Below are positions 1 to 10,616 of a stretch of 64,000 bases of DNA, piece by piece. A model generated the notes under the pieces. That model made no database searches, was not told where the DNA came from, and saw nothing but the letters and a program-made list of their open reading frames with translations. Source of the stretch: Chlamydoabsidia padenii (lineage: Eukaryota > Mucoromycota > Mucoromycetes > Mucorales > Cunninghamellaceae); NCBI GenBank assembly GCA_025330725.1, contig JAIWND010000001.1:930001-994000 (forward strand). The letters are read 5' to 3'. Within the stretch, counting starts at the first letter, position 1. Every line of letters begins with the position of its first letter. The translations under genes and the position numbers were made by a program.

Positions 1-390
1 ATCTTATATATATACTTTTTTTCTCTCACCATTGTCTTCTTCTTAAACGTGGGGATGTCATATACTCCGCTCTTTCTCTATATATATTTATCCTTTGTTA
101 TATCAATAAACATTATCTTTTCTTCTCACTCATATCTCATCTCTTATTTGGACTCCGCTCCGTCTCCGTCTTTAAAACCTAAACATTACAATGGTACAGA
201 ATTGAATCGGCATGTAAAAGTTGGAATACAGTAGGACGATCTGCATACAACACTCATGTCATACATTTTCATTGATAAGAGAAGAAGACAAAGTTTATAA
301 AGTTGTATTTTATTTTATTAGGTTAATTTTTGTTAAGTAAGAGTATATTGTGTAAATTGTCTAAACTAGTTAATTCAAATAAGGCAGCTT
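1..390. other. left-edge noncoding stretch
   Basis: No convincing gene is visible. The stretch is AT-rich and lies beyond the 3' end of the minus-strand NADH dehydrogenase gene, so it holds that gene's 3' UTR and perhaps the flank of a gene outside the window. The short open frames here have no splice partners or recognisable residues. Confidence 0.5.
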
Positions 391-3068
391 CTACAACCGG
401 GAGACTATAAACCAAGTATTAAACGTGTGTTAGTATGGTATTAGTAACAGGAATGAATGGACGGTCAGTTTACCATCTCTACCACAAGCAAAGGTTAGGA
501 GCCAGTACATTGGGATGAGCATTTTGTTTCTGGCACTAACACTCATGCTCATATAAGCAGATCTACAAAAAAAAAAAAGGTGTGTCAAGTTGATGATCAT
601 CAAGTAGCCAGTCATCTCCATCTACATTACCTCCAGAAAAGCCATGCAAAGTATCCCCCTTCAGTGGCCTTCTCGTGAACTGGTGACATGTCAACCACTG
701 CTTTCCAAGAGCCGATATACGCCTAGTATAAATCAACAAAGAGCTTGTGTAAGTATCAGATTCCGGGTATCTTTTCTTCTTACCATTGAGCCCATGTTCT
801 TGAAACTAAATCCTTCTTGGGTAGATTTGCCCTTGATTTGATTGTTCAGCACTAAGATGAGATGACAGTATAAAGTGATATTAGTATCAAAGGATTTTAT
901 CTTGGTTCGTTCTTGAGTTTTACCTTTGCTGAGATAAATGGCTTTTTGATTGGCAACCTATAGGAAGAGAATGATGATGACAGTCAGTATTACTCTTTAT
1001 TTCCATCCCTTCGCCATCCTAATACATACCTGAGCAGTTGCTGGTAAATCATGGTTTTCAATGGTGGCACAATCACCCAGTGCATATCTACAAAACAAGA
1101 TATAAGATTAGTTAAAGGGTATTGTTATGTTTATGATTTCATTACTTACACGTTTGAATAGGGTTCTTTGTTTTCACTGTCCAAAACTTGTAATTTGGAG
1201 TTTGTTAAGATTCTATGTCATAGATCAGTTAATTCGATAAATTCATTCCTTTTTTTTGTATATTGCTTACCTATGACTTCGTCCATCCTTGGCAATGTCT
1301 TGTAAAGATTCCACCAAAGGATTTTGCATAAGACCAGTGGACCATACCAACATACCATATGGGACTACAACCCCCCCCCAACATGCATATGAGAATCAAA
1401 GAGTTTTTTTTATGTGTATACCTTACCTCTTCCTTCTTCCTTGATGTCGAGGTAGTCCTTTTCGACTCGTTCCACATGTGTTCCTGTTTTGATTTGGATA
1501 CCCCGCCGAGTAAACTTCTTGGTGGCATAGTCAGAGAGTTTGGAATCAAAGCTGTTGAGAATGGTTGATCCGACATCATATACTGTCATTCTTGTATAGT
1601 CCATTAGTTGAGGATAAAGACGGGAGAGATCTTCAGAGATAAAATCATACAGTTCGGAAGAGAATTCAACACCCTATTTACACAACAACAGACATGTCAG
1701 AGAAGAGTAATGTTTTTTTTTTGGGGGGGGGGAGGTTACTTACTGTAGGTCCACCACCAACAACGGCAAAGTGCAGTTTGGCTGATTTTTCATCATCGGT
1801 CACACCTGGTTGAGCAGCATATTCAAAACCTGCCGAATCAAATAAAACCAAGTTAGTACTGTGCATTAGCGATCAAGAGGGGGGGATTTATACTTACATT
1901 CTAGTACACGGCTTCGAATCTTTTTAGCATCACTAATATCCTTCAAAAAGATTCCATGTTCCTTGACGCCAGGAGTGTTGAAGGTATTGGAATAAGCCCC
2001 TACACTGATGACAAGTTGATCATAGTCCAATTCAAACTTTTGTCCATTATCTAAACAAAACATATTAGTGATATATATAGAAAAGAGTAGAGGGTATCTT
2101 GTTCCAGGACTTACTATCATCCATATTAGAAGTACATTGGATCACTTGACGTTTGACATCAATACCATCAACCCATGCTTGATGATAGTCCACCTCTTTG
2201 GAATAACCCCGGATTGGTTCTACAATAGCCCTGAATTCCAGTGTTCCTATTACATAAATAAGAGTGAGTAAATGTCATCAGTACCATCAATGTCTTGAAC
2301 TTACCTACGGCGGTGCTACAAACCAAAGGGATGTCAAGAACAGAAAAAAAAAAAAAAAAAAAAAAAAAAAACGGCCAGTTAGATTGATTTCATATGAGAT
2401 TTGCCTTTTGTGCCCAAACGAGATCCATGTATCGTTCTCCCTCCTGATCATGTTTCATTTACCTGGCAAGAAGAGGGGTGAAGACAAAGTAGTTCCTACA
2501 ATACATAAACAATGTTAATTTTATCCAATACTTTTTTTTTCCACTTTTGTTTGCCTTACCTAGGAGATACCACAGTAACGTCATAATCCTTCTTGTTGAG
2601 TTTCCGGAATAGTTGATAACCTAAGAAGAACGGGATACATAAAGTTAGTTCCCACAATCTAGTTATTGGCCGTCCTTTGTAAACCAAATCAACTTACCAG
2701 CCCAACCTGACCCTATGTATATGTATGCAAAAAAGAAAAGAAAAAAAAAAGGAAGGAAGTGAGTGAGTCGGTGTAGGCAACTTTTACACCTTGCTTTTTT
2801 TTCCAGTTCTGGTTCTTACCAAGAATAATGACACGTCCTTGAGATTTACCCAAGGTCTTCGTTTTCAAAGTCGATAAATTACTAAAGTAACCTATAAAAA
2901 GTAAAAACAAAAACGTTTTAGTAGGATCCTTTTTTTTCCTTTTCTCTTACGGCTAAGGGGTAAGGTGATAGCTTCGTTTCTTCGTATTATGGGAGACTTC
3001 GTTGCTGCTGTTTTAGAGACTAGAATCAAAATGACAAAAGATTTAATTGGTTTAGATTGGTCGATTGT

Positions 3069-3105
<37 letters not shown>

Positions 3106-3127
3106 TACCTTGAAACAACTTTAACAT
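391..3127 (-). CDS. NDE1: type II (alternative) NADH:ubiquinone oxidoreductase, mitochondrial
   Basis: Single-polypeptide FAD enzyme that passes electrons from NADH to ubiquinone without pumping protons, at the mitochondrial inner membrane. About 13-14 short exons join into one frame. It has an Arg/Lys/Ser-rich N-terminus (targeting-like), a first Rossmann motif VIILGSGWAGYQL, the block NYFVFTPLLASTAVGTLEFR, a second nucleotide-binding motif VVGGGPTGVEFSSEL, the region VYALGDCATIENH, and a C-terminus ending GRDVSRL after a last intron, as in the family. I see no EF-hand insert. Two internal exons are only 15 nt (2698-2712) and 11 nt (2305-2315). The start is the ATG at 3127, followed by 18 coding bases and an intron with a TA repeat. 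External (Nde) versus internal (Ndi) orientation cannot be decided from sequence. Confidence 0.9.
3069..3107. repeat. (TA)n microsatellite in intron 1 of the NADH dehydrogenase gene
   Basis: About 19 TA units with one interruption, lying just downstream of the first 5' splice site of the minus-strand gene. Confidence 0.85.
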
Positions 3128-3212
3128 GATTGACAGGAGTTTAGGAGAAAGAGAGACGGAGAAAGTGATTTCGCCGCCCAGGGTATTTCAATGCAAAAAG
3201 CCCTGTCGTATT

Positions 3213-3225
3213 ATTTAAATCCCGA
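3213..3225 (-). promoter_or_regulatory. GGGATTT element (TCGGGATTTAAAT)
   Basis: Copy of the dispersed element, about 90 bp upstream of the NADH dehydrogenase start and in the same orientation as the gene. Confidence 0.5.
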
Positions 3226-3412
3226 TTTCTGCTAACGGTTAAATAGGGTCGAATTTATCCTATGGCTGCTATTTAAAAAGTGAGATCATCATTTATCAAA
3301 AGCTGTGTATGCTACAACCCCAATCTAAATTAAGTTGTATTTGATCCTTCTAGCTTAAAGTACACTGCCGTGTTTCGGGACTCCATTCAGGGCCAAATTA
3401 CTAAAACGGATG

Positions 3413-3427
3413 CCGGGATTTAAAATC
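3413..3427 (+). promoter_or_regulatory. GGGATTT element (CCGGGATTTAAAATC)
   Basis: Second copy in the same intergenic region, on the opposite strand to the gene, about 290 bp from its start codon. Confidence 0.4.
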
Positions 3428-3611
3428 ACATCTGCATAAAAGACAACCTCAACAAACATGAAGAAGACATATATGAATGATTGCTATTTAATTTTATTGT
3501 ATGTTAATTTAAGAATAGTAAACTGTATTACAAAGGATATAATTATAAAAAGGGGTGATGACAAAGTATGACTAAAATAAAAAGGAGGGAGGGGGGGGAA
3601 TATAAAACCAA

Positions 3612-5434
3612 TTAAGCAGCAGCAGCCAGGGAGACAACCTTTGATTCTTCTTCCTTTTCGGCCTTCCAAGAAAAGTCATCAGTAGCAGCATCGACTACCA
3701 TTTCAGCAATAGCCAGAGAAGAAGTACATGCAGGAGTAGGTGCATTACGCACACATAAGATACGACCGTCCATGACATTACGTTCAAGAATGAAATCGCT
3801 AGCAGCAATACCACCGGCTTCAAACACTTGAGACATTACCCCCGCAAAGCTTTCTTCCACCATATCTTCTGTCAATCCAGGAACATACGCTTGAGCCGAG
3901 CGCAAAAAGGCCTTTTTGTTGAGATCCTTGTAGAGTTCACCAATGGACAGAGCAGGATTCTTTAGAGCAAAGAACCAGAGATTGATGTTGGTCAACGAGT
4001 CGAATAGATCCTTGAAGCTGACATCACCAAAACCATAACCTTCTCGAGAAAAGGTCAGACAGGCACCAGGACCGACAATCATTTGAATACCACGACGAGT
4101 GTTGACGGTAGGGGTAAAGTGGACACCGACAGGGATACCACCACCACTAGGGACAGGATAGATGTTCATACGGCAGATACCTCGGTATTCGGGCTTAAGT
4201 TGATAGTAGGTTCCACGGAATGTCACCACCTTGGCTTTGCCGTCGTCACCACCTGCAAGTCCCGCCACACGATCGGCATAGAATCCAGGGCAGGTGATCA
4301 CATTCTTGGCTGATACCTTAAGCGTGGGTCCCTTTTGGTTTGGTTCGGCACCCCAAATTTCCACACGTCCATCAGGTCGTTGTTCGAATTTCTTGGCTTC
4401 AAAGGCAAGCTTGATTTCAGCACGTCTAGAAGAAAAAGAGGGGTATGTTAGGATGGGTGTTAAAAATGGGAAGGAGGAGGAGGAGGGTTACTTACCCAGT
4501 CTGTACGATTTCATTGGCAATGCATTGAGCAACCAAGCCATAATCAACAATGCCTGTGTTAGGAGAGTACAATGCAGAGTAAGCTACCACATTTGGTTCT
4601 AATTGACGAATCTAAAAGTAAAAAAGAGTTGGTCCATCTGCCGATTGTAACATCATTATTTACAGATCATCACAATTCCATAAACAAAAAGCAAATGATC
4701 TGCATAATCACATCCCACATTCAATCCTTGCCTACCTCTTCGCTGTTTAAAATCTGAAGATCCTTGACACCGTTCAAATTGCCTGTTTCCAATAGTTTTT
4801 CGACGGTTTTGTGTTCCTTTTCGTTGACAGCAACGATCAATTTACCACATCGTTCCACAGGTAGTTGATTTTGCTTACAATAGTCATACATCAAATCCGC
4901 CCCACGTACACAAGTCTTTGCCATTTGGGATCCAGGTTTGTAATAGATGCCAGCATGAATCACACCACTATTATGTCCAGTTTGATGAGCAGCCACTTCA
5001 CGTTCCTTTTCCAGTACAGCCACAGTCATATTGGGGAATCTTTTCAAGAGTTCACGAGCCGTAGCGAGACCAATAATACCACCACCCACTAATGTTACCC
5101 CCCCCCCAAAAAAAAGTTAGTATCATGAATGTCATCCCACATTTAACTTCTTACCTATAACGACATCAAAGTCGGTTTTGCCATTATGTTGAGCCAAAGC
5201 AGTACGGAATCGTTGTTCAGCAGCAAAACCACGAAGTTTAGCCAGACCTTCATTGACTGGAAGGTTTTCACCAGGAAGGGATTCCCAGAAGGATAGTTTT
5301 TGATTGGATTCAGCATGTACCTTGTTTTTATCGTTAGAGTTGGCCAAGTAGAGACCACCAGCAGTGACAGCAGCAGCACCCATCGACCATTGGATACGAC
5401 TTTTTTGAAGAATTCGAATAGATCGGTTAAACAT
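3612..5434 (-). CDS. L2HGDH: L-2-hydroxyglutarate dehydrogenase, mitochondrial
   Basis: FAD enzyme of the DAO superfamily that oxidises L-2-hydroxyglutarate to 2-oxoglutarate, a metabolite-repair reaction in mitochondria. Four exons give about 520 residues. The N-terminus MFNRSIRILQKSRIQW is basic and followed by a hydrophobic stretch (mitochondrial targeting/anchor). The FAD site VVIGGGIIGLATAREL is interrupted by an intron after VVIG. The diagnostic block EREVAAHQTGHNSGVIHAGI follows, then YYKPGSQMAKTCVRG. The C-terminal part contains RGTYYQLKPEYRG and LVNP-type pocket residues (MNIYPVPSGGGIPVGVHFTP). The stop is at 3612-3614 after an Ala-rich tail. Intron 1 contains a C-run followed by an A-run. 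I see no close copy of the GGGATTT element upstream of its start. Confidence 0.93.
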
Positions 5435-5998
5435 TCTGTATTATTAGTTGAGTTGATTGATATATATAAATAAAAGTGATGGAAAAGAAAAAAAGAAGTG
5501 AAAAAATGAAAAATGAAAAAAACAGCGACTCATTTATGCGACTCTGAAATTCGGAGTTTGAACGTTTTTATCTCTTCGACATCCCCCCCCCCTTACGGAA
5601 GCTCCTTATCATGCAAGGAGCAAACCTTTTATGATTCTTTTTGAGTTTTCCATTTAACATTTGGTGCTGATTTGCATACTGTTAGTTTATATCCAATTCT
5701 ACATTTGTACACGTTTTATGTATACACTCTGGTCAAACCAACCCATGGCGTCCATACCCCAAAAGACAAAAGGATTCACCCTTTCCCCTGAATCCCTTCT
5801 CCTTTTCCATCATACATAGTGTGCCCTTCTTTTTTCCCTTGATTCACTCCTTATTTTATCATCCATACTGCCAAAACAATCACAAGACAAGTGTCAATTA
5901 CAACAGTCCCTAATTAGATACTGTAATTTCCATTTTTTATTTATTTGATGTTTTATTATTCTCTAGCTAATATGTCTGTATATGTGTGTGTGATGTAT
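5435..5998. other. intergenic region, nothing recognised
   Basis: 5' flank of L2HGDH and 3' flank of the next minus-strand gene. AT-rich with A-rich stretches next to the L2HGDH start and a short C-run near 5583. No gene seen. Confidence 0.5.
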
Positions 5999-7072
5999 TT
6001 ATTTATTTCGGATGGCATCGTTTAGCCCCTTTTTGTTTCTGGCGATTTCAATGGCATAGAACTAATAATAAGTAAAAAAAGAAGAAGAGGAAGATCAGTT
6101 GTCAGTACATAGTATGTGAGATCTATAAATATAAACCTTCACTATAAATCTATCTATATTAGTCGTTCAATTACTATTTTTCTTATTACCTGCATGCGGA
6201 CACCTGCATGATTTGTTTTATAACCAAAGAGAATCATAAAGTCAGTGAGTGAGACATAATCTAGTCGTATTTGTTGTTGTCACTTACCAAACATTGTGTT
6301 TTGTTCAGTATAATCATCCCGAGCGTCAATACGGACCAAAGACCCAAAGTTAAATTCTTTGACTCGTTTTTCATACTTGTTAATCCAAAGACGCCACTTT
6401 TCCTTTGCTTCGGGTGACTTGAAGTGTTTTTGTTCATCCAAATGTAATACATCGATTTCAGGGAAGTTTTCTTCAAAGTCTTGATTGATTTCGTCATCGA
6501 TACTATCAAAAAAAAAAAAAAAAAGAAAGATAAGAAGATCACGTTCAGTTAGTTCATATGCAAACACACCCAAACTAGTAAACTTTTTTCCCGCCTGCTC
6601 GCCCATCATTTCAAATTACCTTGTCAGGCGAAGTTTACTACAATCCATGGCAGAGATCAATTTGAAGTATGTTTCGGCATGATGCATAGCCTATTAAATC
6701 AAGATGAGGTTAGTTTATTCCATTAGATACATCATCGCATATAGTTGTTGTATCCTTGGGGCATCAGGTCCAACATCACCATATTTCCATGCATGCATTG
6801 TCTGATCTATAAACAAAAATGTTTGGTCAGTTTCATAATATCAACACAATTATTTTATATTTACCTTTTCCTACTCTTTGTAGAGTTACTTGCCTTGACA
6901 GCCCATTGCTTTTCTAAAGTGAAAAAGTTAGATCCACGTCAACAGTCTATTCCAAAAAAGACTTGCCCAATCATGTCACCTTCACAAGACAGAGTTGAGA
7001 TTCACACTCATCTTTTTATGACTTACCAATATCTTCAAGTTGTTCTAATTCGTCAGCGGATGGTAAAGGCAT
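5999..7072 (-). CDS. PBDC1: PBDC1 family protein
   Basis: Small conserved eukaryotic protein of the polysaccharide-biosynthesis-domain (PBDC1) family; the molecular role is poorly defined. The spliced product starts MPLPSADELEQLEDIEKQW and continues AVKAMHHAETYFKLISAMD, then the long exon with SPEAKEKWRLWINKYEKRV and FNFGSLVRIDARDDYTEQNT, and ends RMQFYAIEIARNKKG plus a short tail. These blocks match the family in order. Two splice features are unusual: the second intron (6691-6893) has a GC donor (AAG|GCAAGT), the only choice that keeps the family frame, and the penultimate exon is 14 nt (6190-6203) encoding VRMQ. An intron carries an A/T-run near 6508. Confidence 0.88.
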
Positions 7073-7543
7073 GTTGATGAGCACGTAAAAAGTAAAGAGC
7101 GAGGAGCAAAAAAAAAAAAAAAAAAAAAAAGAAGGGAAACCAAAACACAAAAAGAAAAAAAAAAAAAACTTTTAAAACTCATTGGGCCAAAAAGATCGGC
7201 AATTGAAATTAAGTGTAATTATAATAGTTTCTCCGTTGACTTTCCCACTTTTTGTCTTTTTCTTTCCTCTCAATCATCCTCATTTGACAACAAAAGGCAG
7301 GCAACTGATAAATGTAATATATGGACTTGGCAAAACAGGTAATGTAGGTAAATGAAGGAAACTCATCTATGGTTGGGGTTGATTTGAAGGCGGGTACGTT
7401 TGTATTGCATCACTGACAGCAACTCTTCTTCCTCTTCCTCTTCCTTTTTTTTTTTTTAGACAATTCCTGGGTTATCGGCGTTGGTGGGTTAATATCATAC
7501 TACAGCAAGAATGACGTGCTCCCTTTTAACGATTCTTTAGTCT

Positions 7544-7565
7544 ACTCTCTCTCTCTCTCTCTCTC
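7544..7565. repeat. (CT)n microsatellite
   Basis: Perfect dinucleotide run of about 11 units in the intergenic region. Confidence 0.8.
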
Positions 7566-8352
7566 AACATTCGTAATTTGAACATGCGGACAAGTATTAA
7601 CAATGGGGGCTCGGTACTTTATCAAGTGAACAACTCTAAAGACACACGGGGCTTGTCTTGAAGGAATACTGTCACATGTTTAGGGTAGATCTTGGATTTG
7701 TAAAAAGGAGTATGTCCTTTTTAAGTTTTTTTTTTTAAGATCTTAATTCATGTATGACATAAAGGTAAAACAGAACGGTTGGAATGAAAAAGGGGCTAAC
7801 ATACAATTTGGTTTTCTTCTAGGAAACTTCCTACTCTTGGCGTCATGCAACACTCTCAATGTCAACAAAATAGGGTAAACGTCGATATACTTGTCATCAA
7901 TGGGAATCCCATCATCGTCTAGCCTTACTATGTTATAACTAGAAATAGATTATTATTTGTGTTGAAATAAAAACCTGTTAGCTTTTTAATGTTGTTGTTG
8001 CTGTTGTTTGAGAATTCTCTCCCTTGATCATTTGAATGTTTGTTGGATTCTACTAACAGTAAACCTTAGATACTGTAAATGAACGGCGCGTCTCATATTC
8101 TTGCATAAAAGTACATATTGGTACATAGATACTTTGTATGTGATTGCCAAACATGCTGATGATCAGGTCAGATCAGATGCTATACATCACGGTCAAAGAG
8201 GCTACATACCTACTTTGGTAATCCGGGGAAATGATCAAAATTATTTCTCGGCATAGGTGGGGTCGAAACCACCCCTTGTTCACCTAATGCATGTATCCCA
8301 TAGGGAGAGCGGAAAAAAAAAGGTCGTTTTTTAGTGTGGAACGGTGCATGAA

Positions 8353-8369
8353 TCGGGATTTGAAAATCA
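8353..8369 (+). promoter_or_regulatory. GGGATTT element (TCGGGATTTGAAAATCA)
   Basis: Close copy of the dispersed element, about 290 bp upstream of the FAD oxidase start and on the same strand. Confidence 0.5.
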
Positions 8370-8656
8370 TCTCGGGAAAAAATGAACCCGAAACCTATAT
8401 TGATATGATATAAAACAGGATCATTTATATTCTCTTACGAGAGGATGTAACTTGGTGAGTTAAGAGTACTTTTAACCGATTGTATACTATATTGTTCATT
8501 CGGAAAGAAAAAAGATTTTCACCGGGTCAGCGGGGTAATTATTGTTTTCATCTCCGTCCAACTTCCTGTTTAGGTTCTTTGGAAGAAACCTTTATCAAAG
8601 CCAGCTCAAGCCTCTTTTCTCCTTTTTTCATCCATTTTCTTTTTTTCAATCCAGTC

Positions 8657-10319
8657 ATGCCTAAAGTGATCATCGTTGGTGGTGGCTGCTTCGGTTTATC
8701 AACCGCTTATGCTCTTTCCTTGAAGAAAGAATATGAAGTATGGGTTTATGACAGACAACAGATTCCTGCTCCAGATGCTGCATCTACAGGTACGATCGAA
8801 TCAAATTTAGCATTGTGTAATTAACCTTTTCTTCCTCCTCCCCTACAAAAAGATATCAACAAGATCGTGCGATTCGATTATGCTGATGATGAAATGTATA
8901 TGCGTTTAATGTTGGAAGCATTACCCTATTGGCATCAATACAATAAGGAAAGAGCGGAACAAGGAAAAGAGCCTGTTTTTCATCAGACAGGTGTCTTGAT
9001 GATGAGCAGTAATGGCAGCTATTCGGAATTTGAAAAGCGGAGTTTAGCGAGAATTCGACAGGCCGGATATGGACATGTCATTGATGAATTACTTACCCCT
9101 GAAAGTATTATTAAACGGTATCCTCAGTTTGAAAGTGCTGTTCGTAATGGTTTCAATATTGGTTATGTGAATAAGGCTGGAGGTAAATAGGTAGGGGGGG
9201 GACCGAGGCGAACGAATCATATTCATTATTGACTTTTATATACATAGGATGGTGCAACTCTGCTGAATCTGTGAATCACGTGTATCAAAAATGTGTCCAG
9301 CAAGGAGTACAGTTTGTTGTTGGCGGAAATCAAGGGACGATTGCATCTTTATTTTGTCCAACCTCTGAGGATACTGTGGAAGGGATCGTGACCACGGATG
9401 GTCAAGTACACTTGGCTGATAAGGTGGTGTTGGCTCTAGGGGCATGGACTCCCGGAGTAGTGGATTTAGATAATCAAGTGATTGCCACCGGTCAAACCGT
9501 TGTCCATTTTGAACCCAAAGGGACTCTCCGAGAACAATTCGATAAGAACTGTCCTGTCTGGTGTGCAGATTTATCAAGAACCGGTAAGAAAAGGGGTGGG
9601 GGAAAAGGCGGGATTTGAATTATAACTCCGCCCACTCATGCAACTTTTTTTTTTTTTAAGGTTTTTATGGGTTCCCCGTGAATGCGGATGGGAAAATGAA
9701 GATAGGGATCCACAACAGTGGATACTTGTGGCCACGCAAAGAAGATAACATCTCGATACCAAGAACACAAGTAGCTTTTGCAAAGGATACGATTCCCCTT
9801 TCTGCATTGAGGCAACTCCGAGCCTTCTTGGCTGATTTCATCCCTCCTACTGTTTCAATGGACATTTCCTATTCACGCCTCTGTTGGTAGGTATCATGAT
9901 CAGAGTGGAGAAAAATAAATAAATGTATTTTGGGTTATTTTAGGTACTGTGATTCCATCGATGGTGATTTCCTTGTGAGCCCTCATCCTAGGCACTCCAA
10001 TCTTATTGTGGCTACTGGGGACTCTGGTCATGGCATGAAGCAAGTGATTATAGTCTATTCAAAATAACAAGCTAACCATCTTTCCCGCTTTTTCATTAGA
10101 TTCCTCCCAAATATTGGTTTTCAAATTAGGAATGTGATTGAAGGCAAAAGCACGGAATATACAAAGAAATGGGCATGGAGAAAAATGGATGCAACGCATA
10201 CAAAATTGGATGGTTTGCGCCAAGGAACTGCTGTAAATCGTGGGATTATCCTTGGTCCTGATGAAACCATGCGTTTAGTGACAATGGATGAGTTGTGTGC
10301 TGCTAGAGCTAGTTTGTAG
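8657..10319 (+). CDS. FAD-dependent amine/amino-acid oxidase (sarcosine / pipecolate / saccharopine oxidase family)
   Basis: Monomeric flavin oxidase of the DAO superfamily acting on a secondary amino acid and producing H2O2; substrate not certain (L-pipecolate, L-saccharopine, sarcosine or fructosyl amino acids). About six exons give roughly 440 residues. The N-terminus MPKVIIVGGGCFGLSTAYAL is the GxGxxG FAD site. Further blocks are INKIVRFDYADDEMYMRLM, NKAGGWCNSAES, VVLALGAWTP, and the C-terminal CWYCDSIDGDFLVSPHP followed by GDSGHGMKFLPNIG, where one Cys of CWYC is at the covalent-FAD position of the family. The ATG at 8657 follows a pyrimidine-rich leader; an upstream in-frame extension from 8480 has no domain content. 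One intron carries a GGGATTT element. Confidence 0.88.
9607..9620 (+). promoter_or_regulatory. intronic GGGATTT element (GGCGGGATTTGAAT)
   Basis: Close copy lying inside an intron of the FAD oxidase gene rather than upstream of a start codon. Function unknown. Confidence 0.35.
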
Positions 10320-10527
10320 ATTTAAGCTTGTTACAATAAAAGAATTTTTTTTTAAAAAAAAAGCCAGGTTTGGAATCCCGCTTCCCCAAACCAAAAGCAG
10401 AAGCTGAGAGTCTTTCACTCTCTATCAGCATCATTTACCTTAAAACACTCGACGACTTTTATCGAATATAGGCTCTTGTTTTAAGAACTTTGTTTAATTT
10501 GCATGAATTTGAAAATCTTAAAACATA

Positions 10528-10542
10528 ATTTTCAAATCCCGC
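10528..10542 (-). promoter_or_regulatory. GGGATTT element (GCGGGATTTGAAAAT on minus)
   Basis: About 75-90 bp upstream of the CTU2 start, opposite orientation to the gene, in the short gap after the FAD oxidase. Confidence 0.5.
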
Positions 10543-10616
10543 CGACTCATCTTTTTTATTTTGACGGTGGCTGAAAATTTCCTTCCTCTTCTCTCCTTCT
10601 CTCTTCCCATTCAAAA

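Larger units (their letters stand above)
3128..3611. other. intergenic region with two copies of the GGGATTT element
   Basis: Upstream region of the NADH dehydrogenase gene and 3' flank of the L2HGDH gene. It holds a TCGGGATTTAAAT copy (minus strand) about 90 bp before the start codon and a second copy in the opposite orientation near 3413. No ORF of note. Confidence 0.6.
7073..8656. other. 1.6-kb intergenic region
   Basis: Divergent region between PBDC1 (minus) and the FAD oxidase (plus). It holds an A-run near 7109, a (CT)n repeat at 7544-7565, a small GGTGG/CCACC hairpin near 8257-8273, one GGGATTT element at 8353 and a pyrimidine-rich leader before 8657. No ORF or RNA gene could be supported. 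Confidence 0.5.

Noticed and set aside
8253..8286. GGTGG/CCACC hairpin as a structured RNA
   Set aside because: Small and isolated; no T-run or conserved RNA context. Could be chance.
10528..10542. TTCAAATCCCG copies as tRNA T-arms (B boxes)
   Set aside because: The element resembles the tRNA loop GTTCAAATCC, but the G before TTC is missing, no 5-bp stem or A box lies at the right distance, and copies occur in both orientations at promoters. Not tRNA genes or tRNA-derived SINEs.
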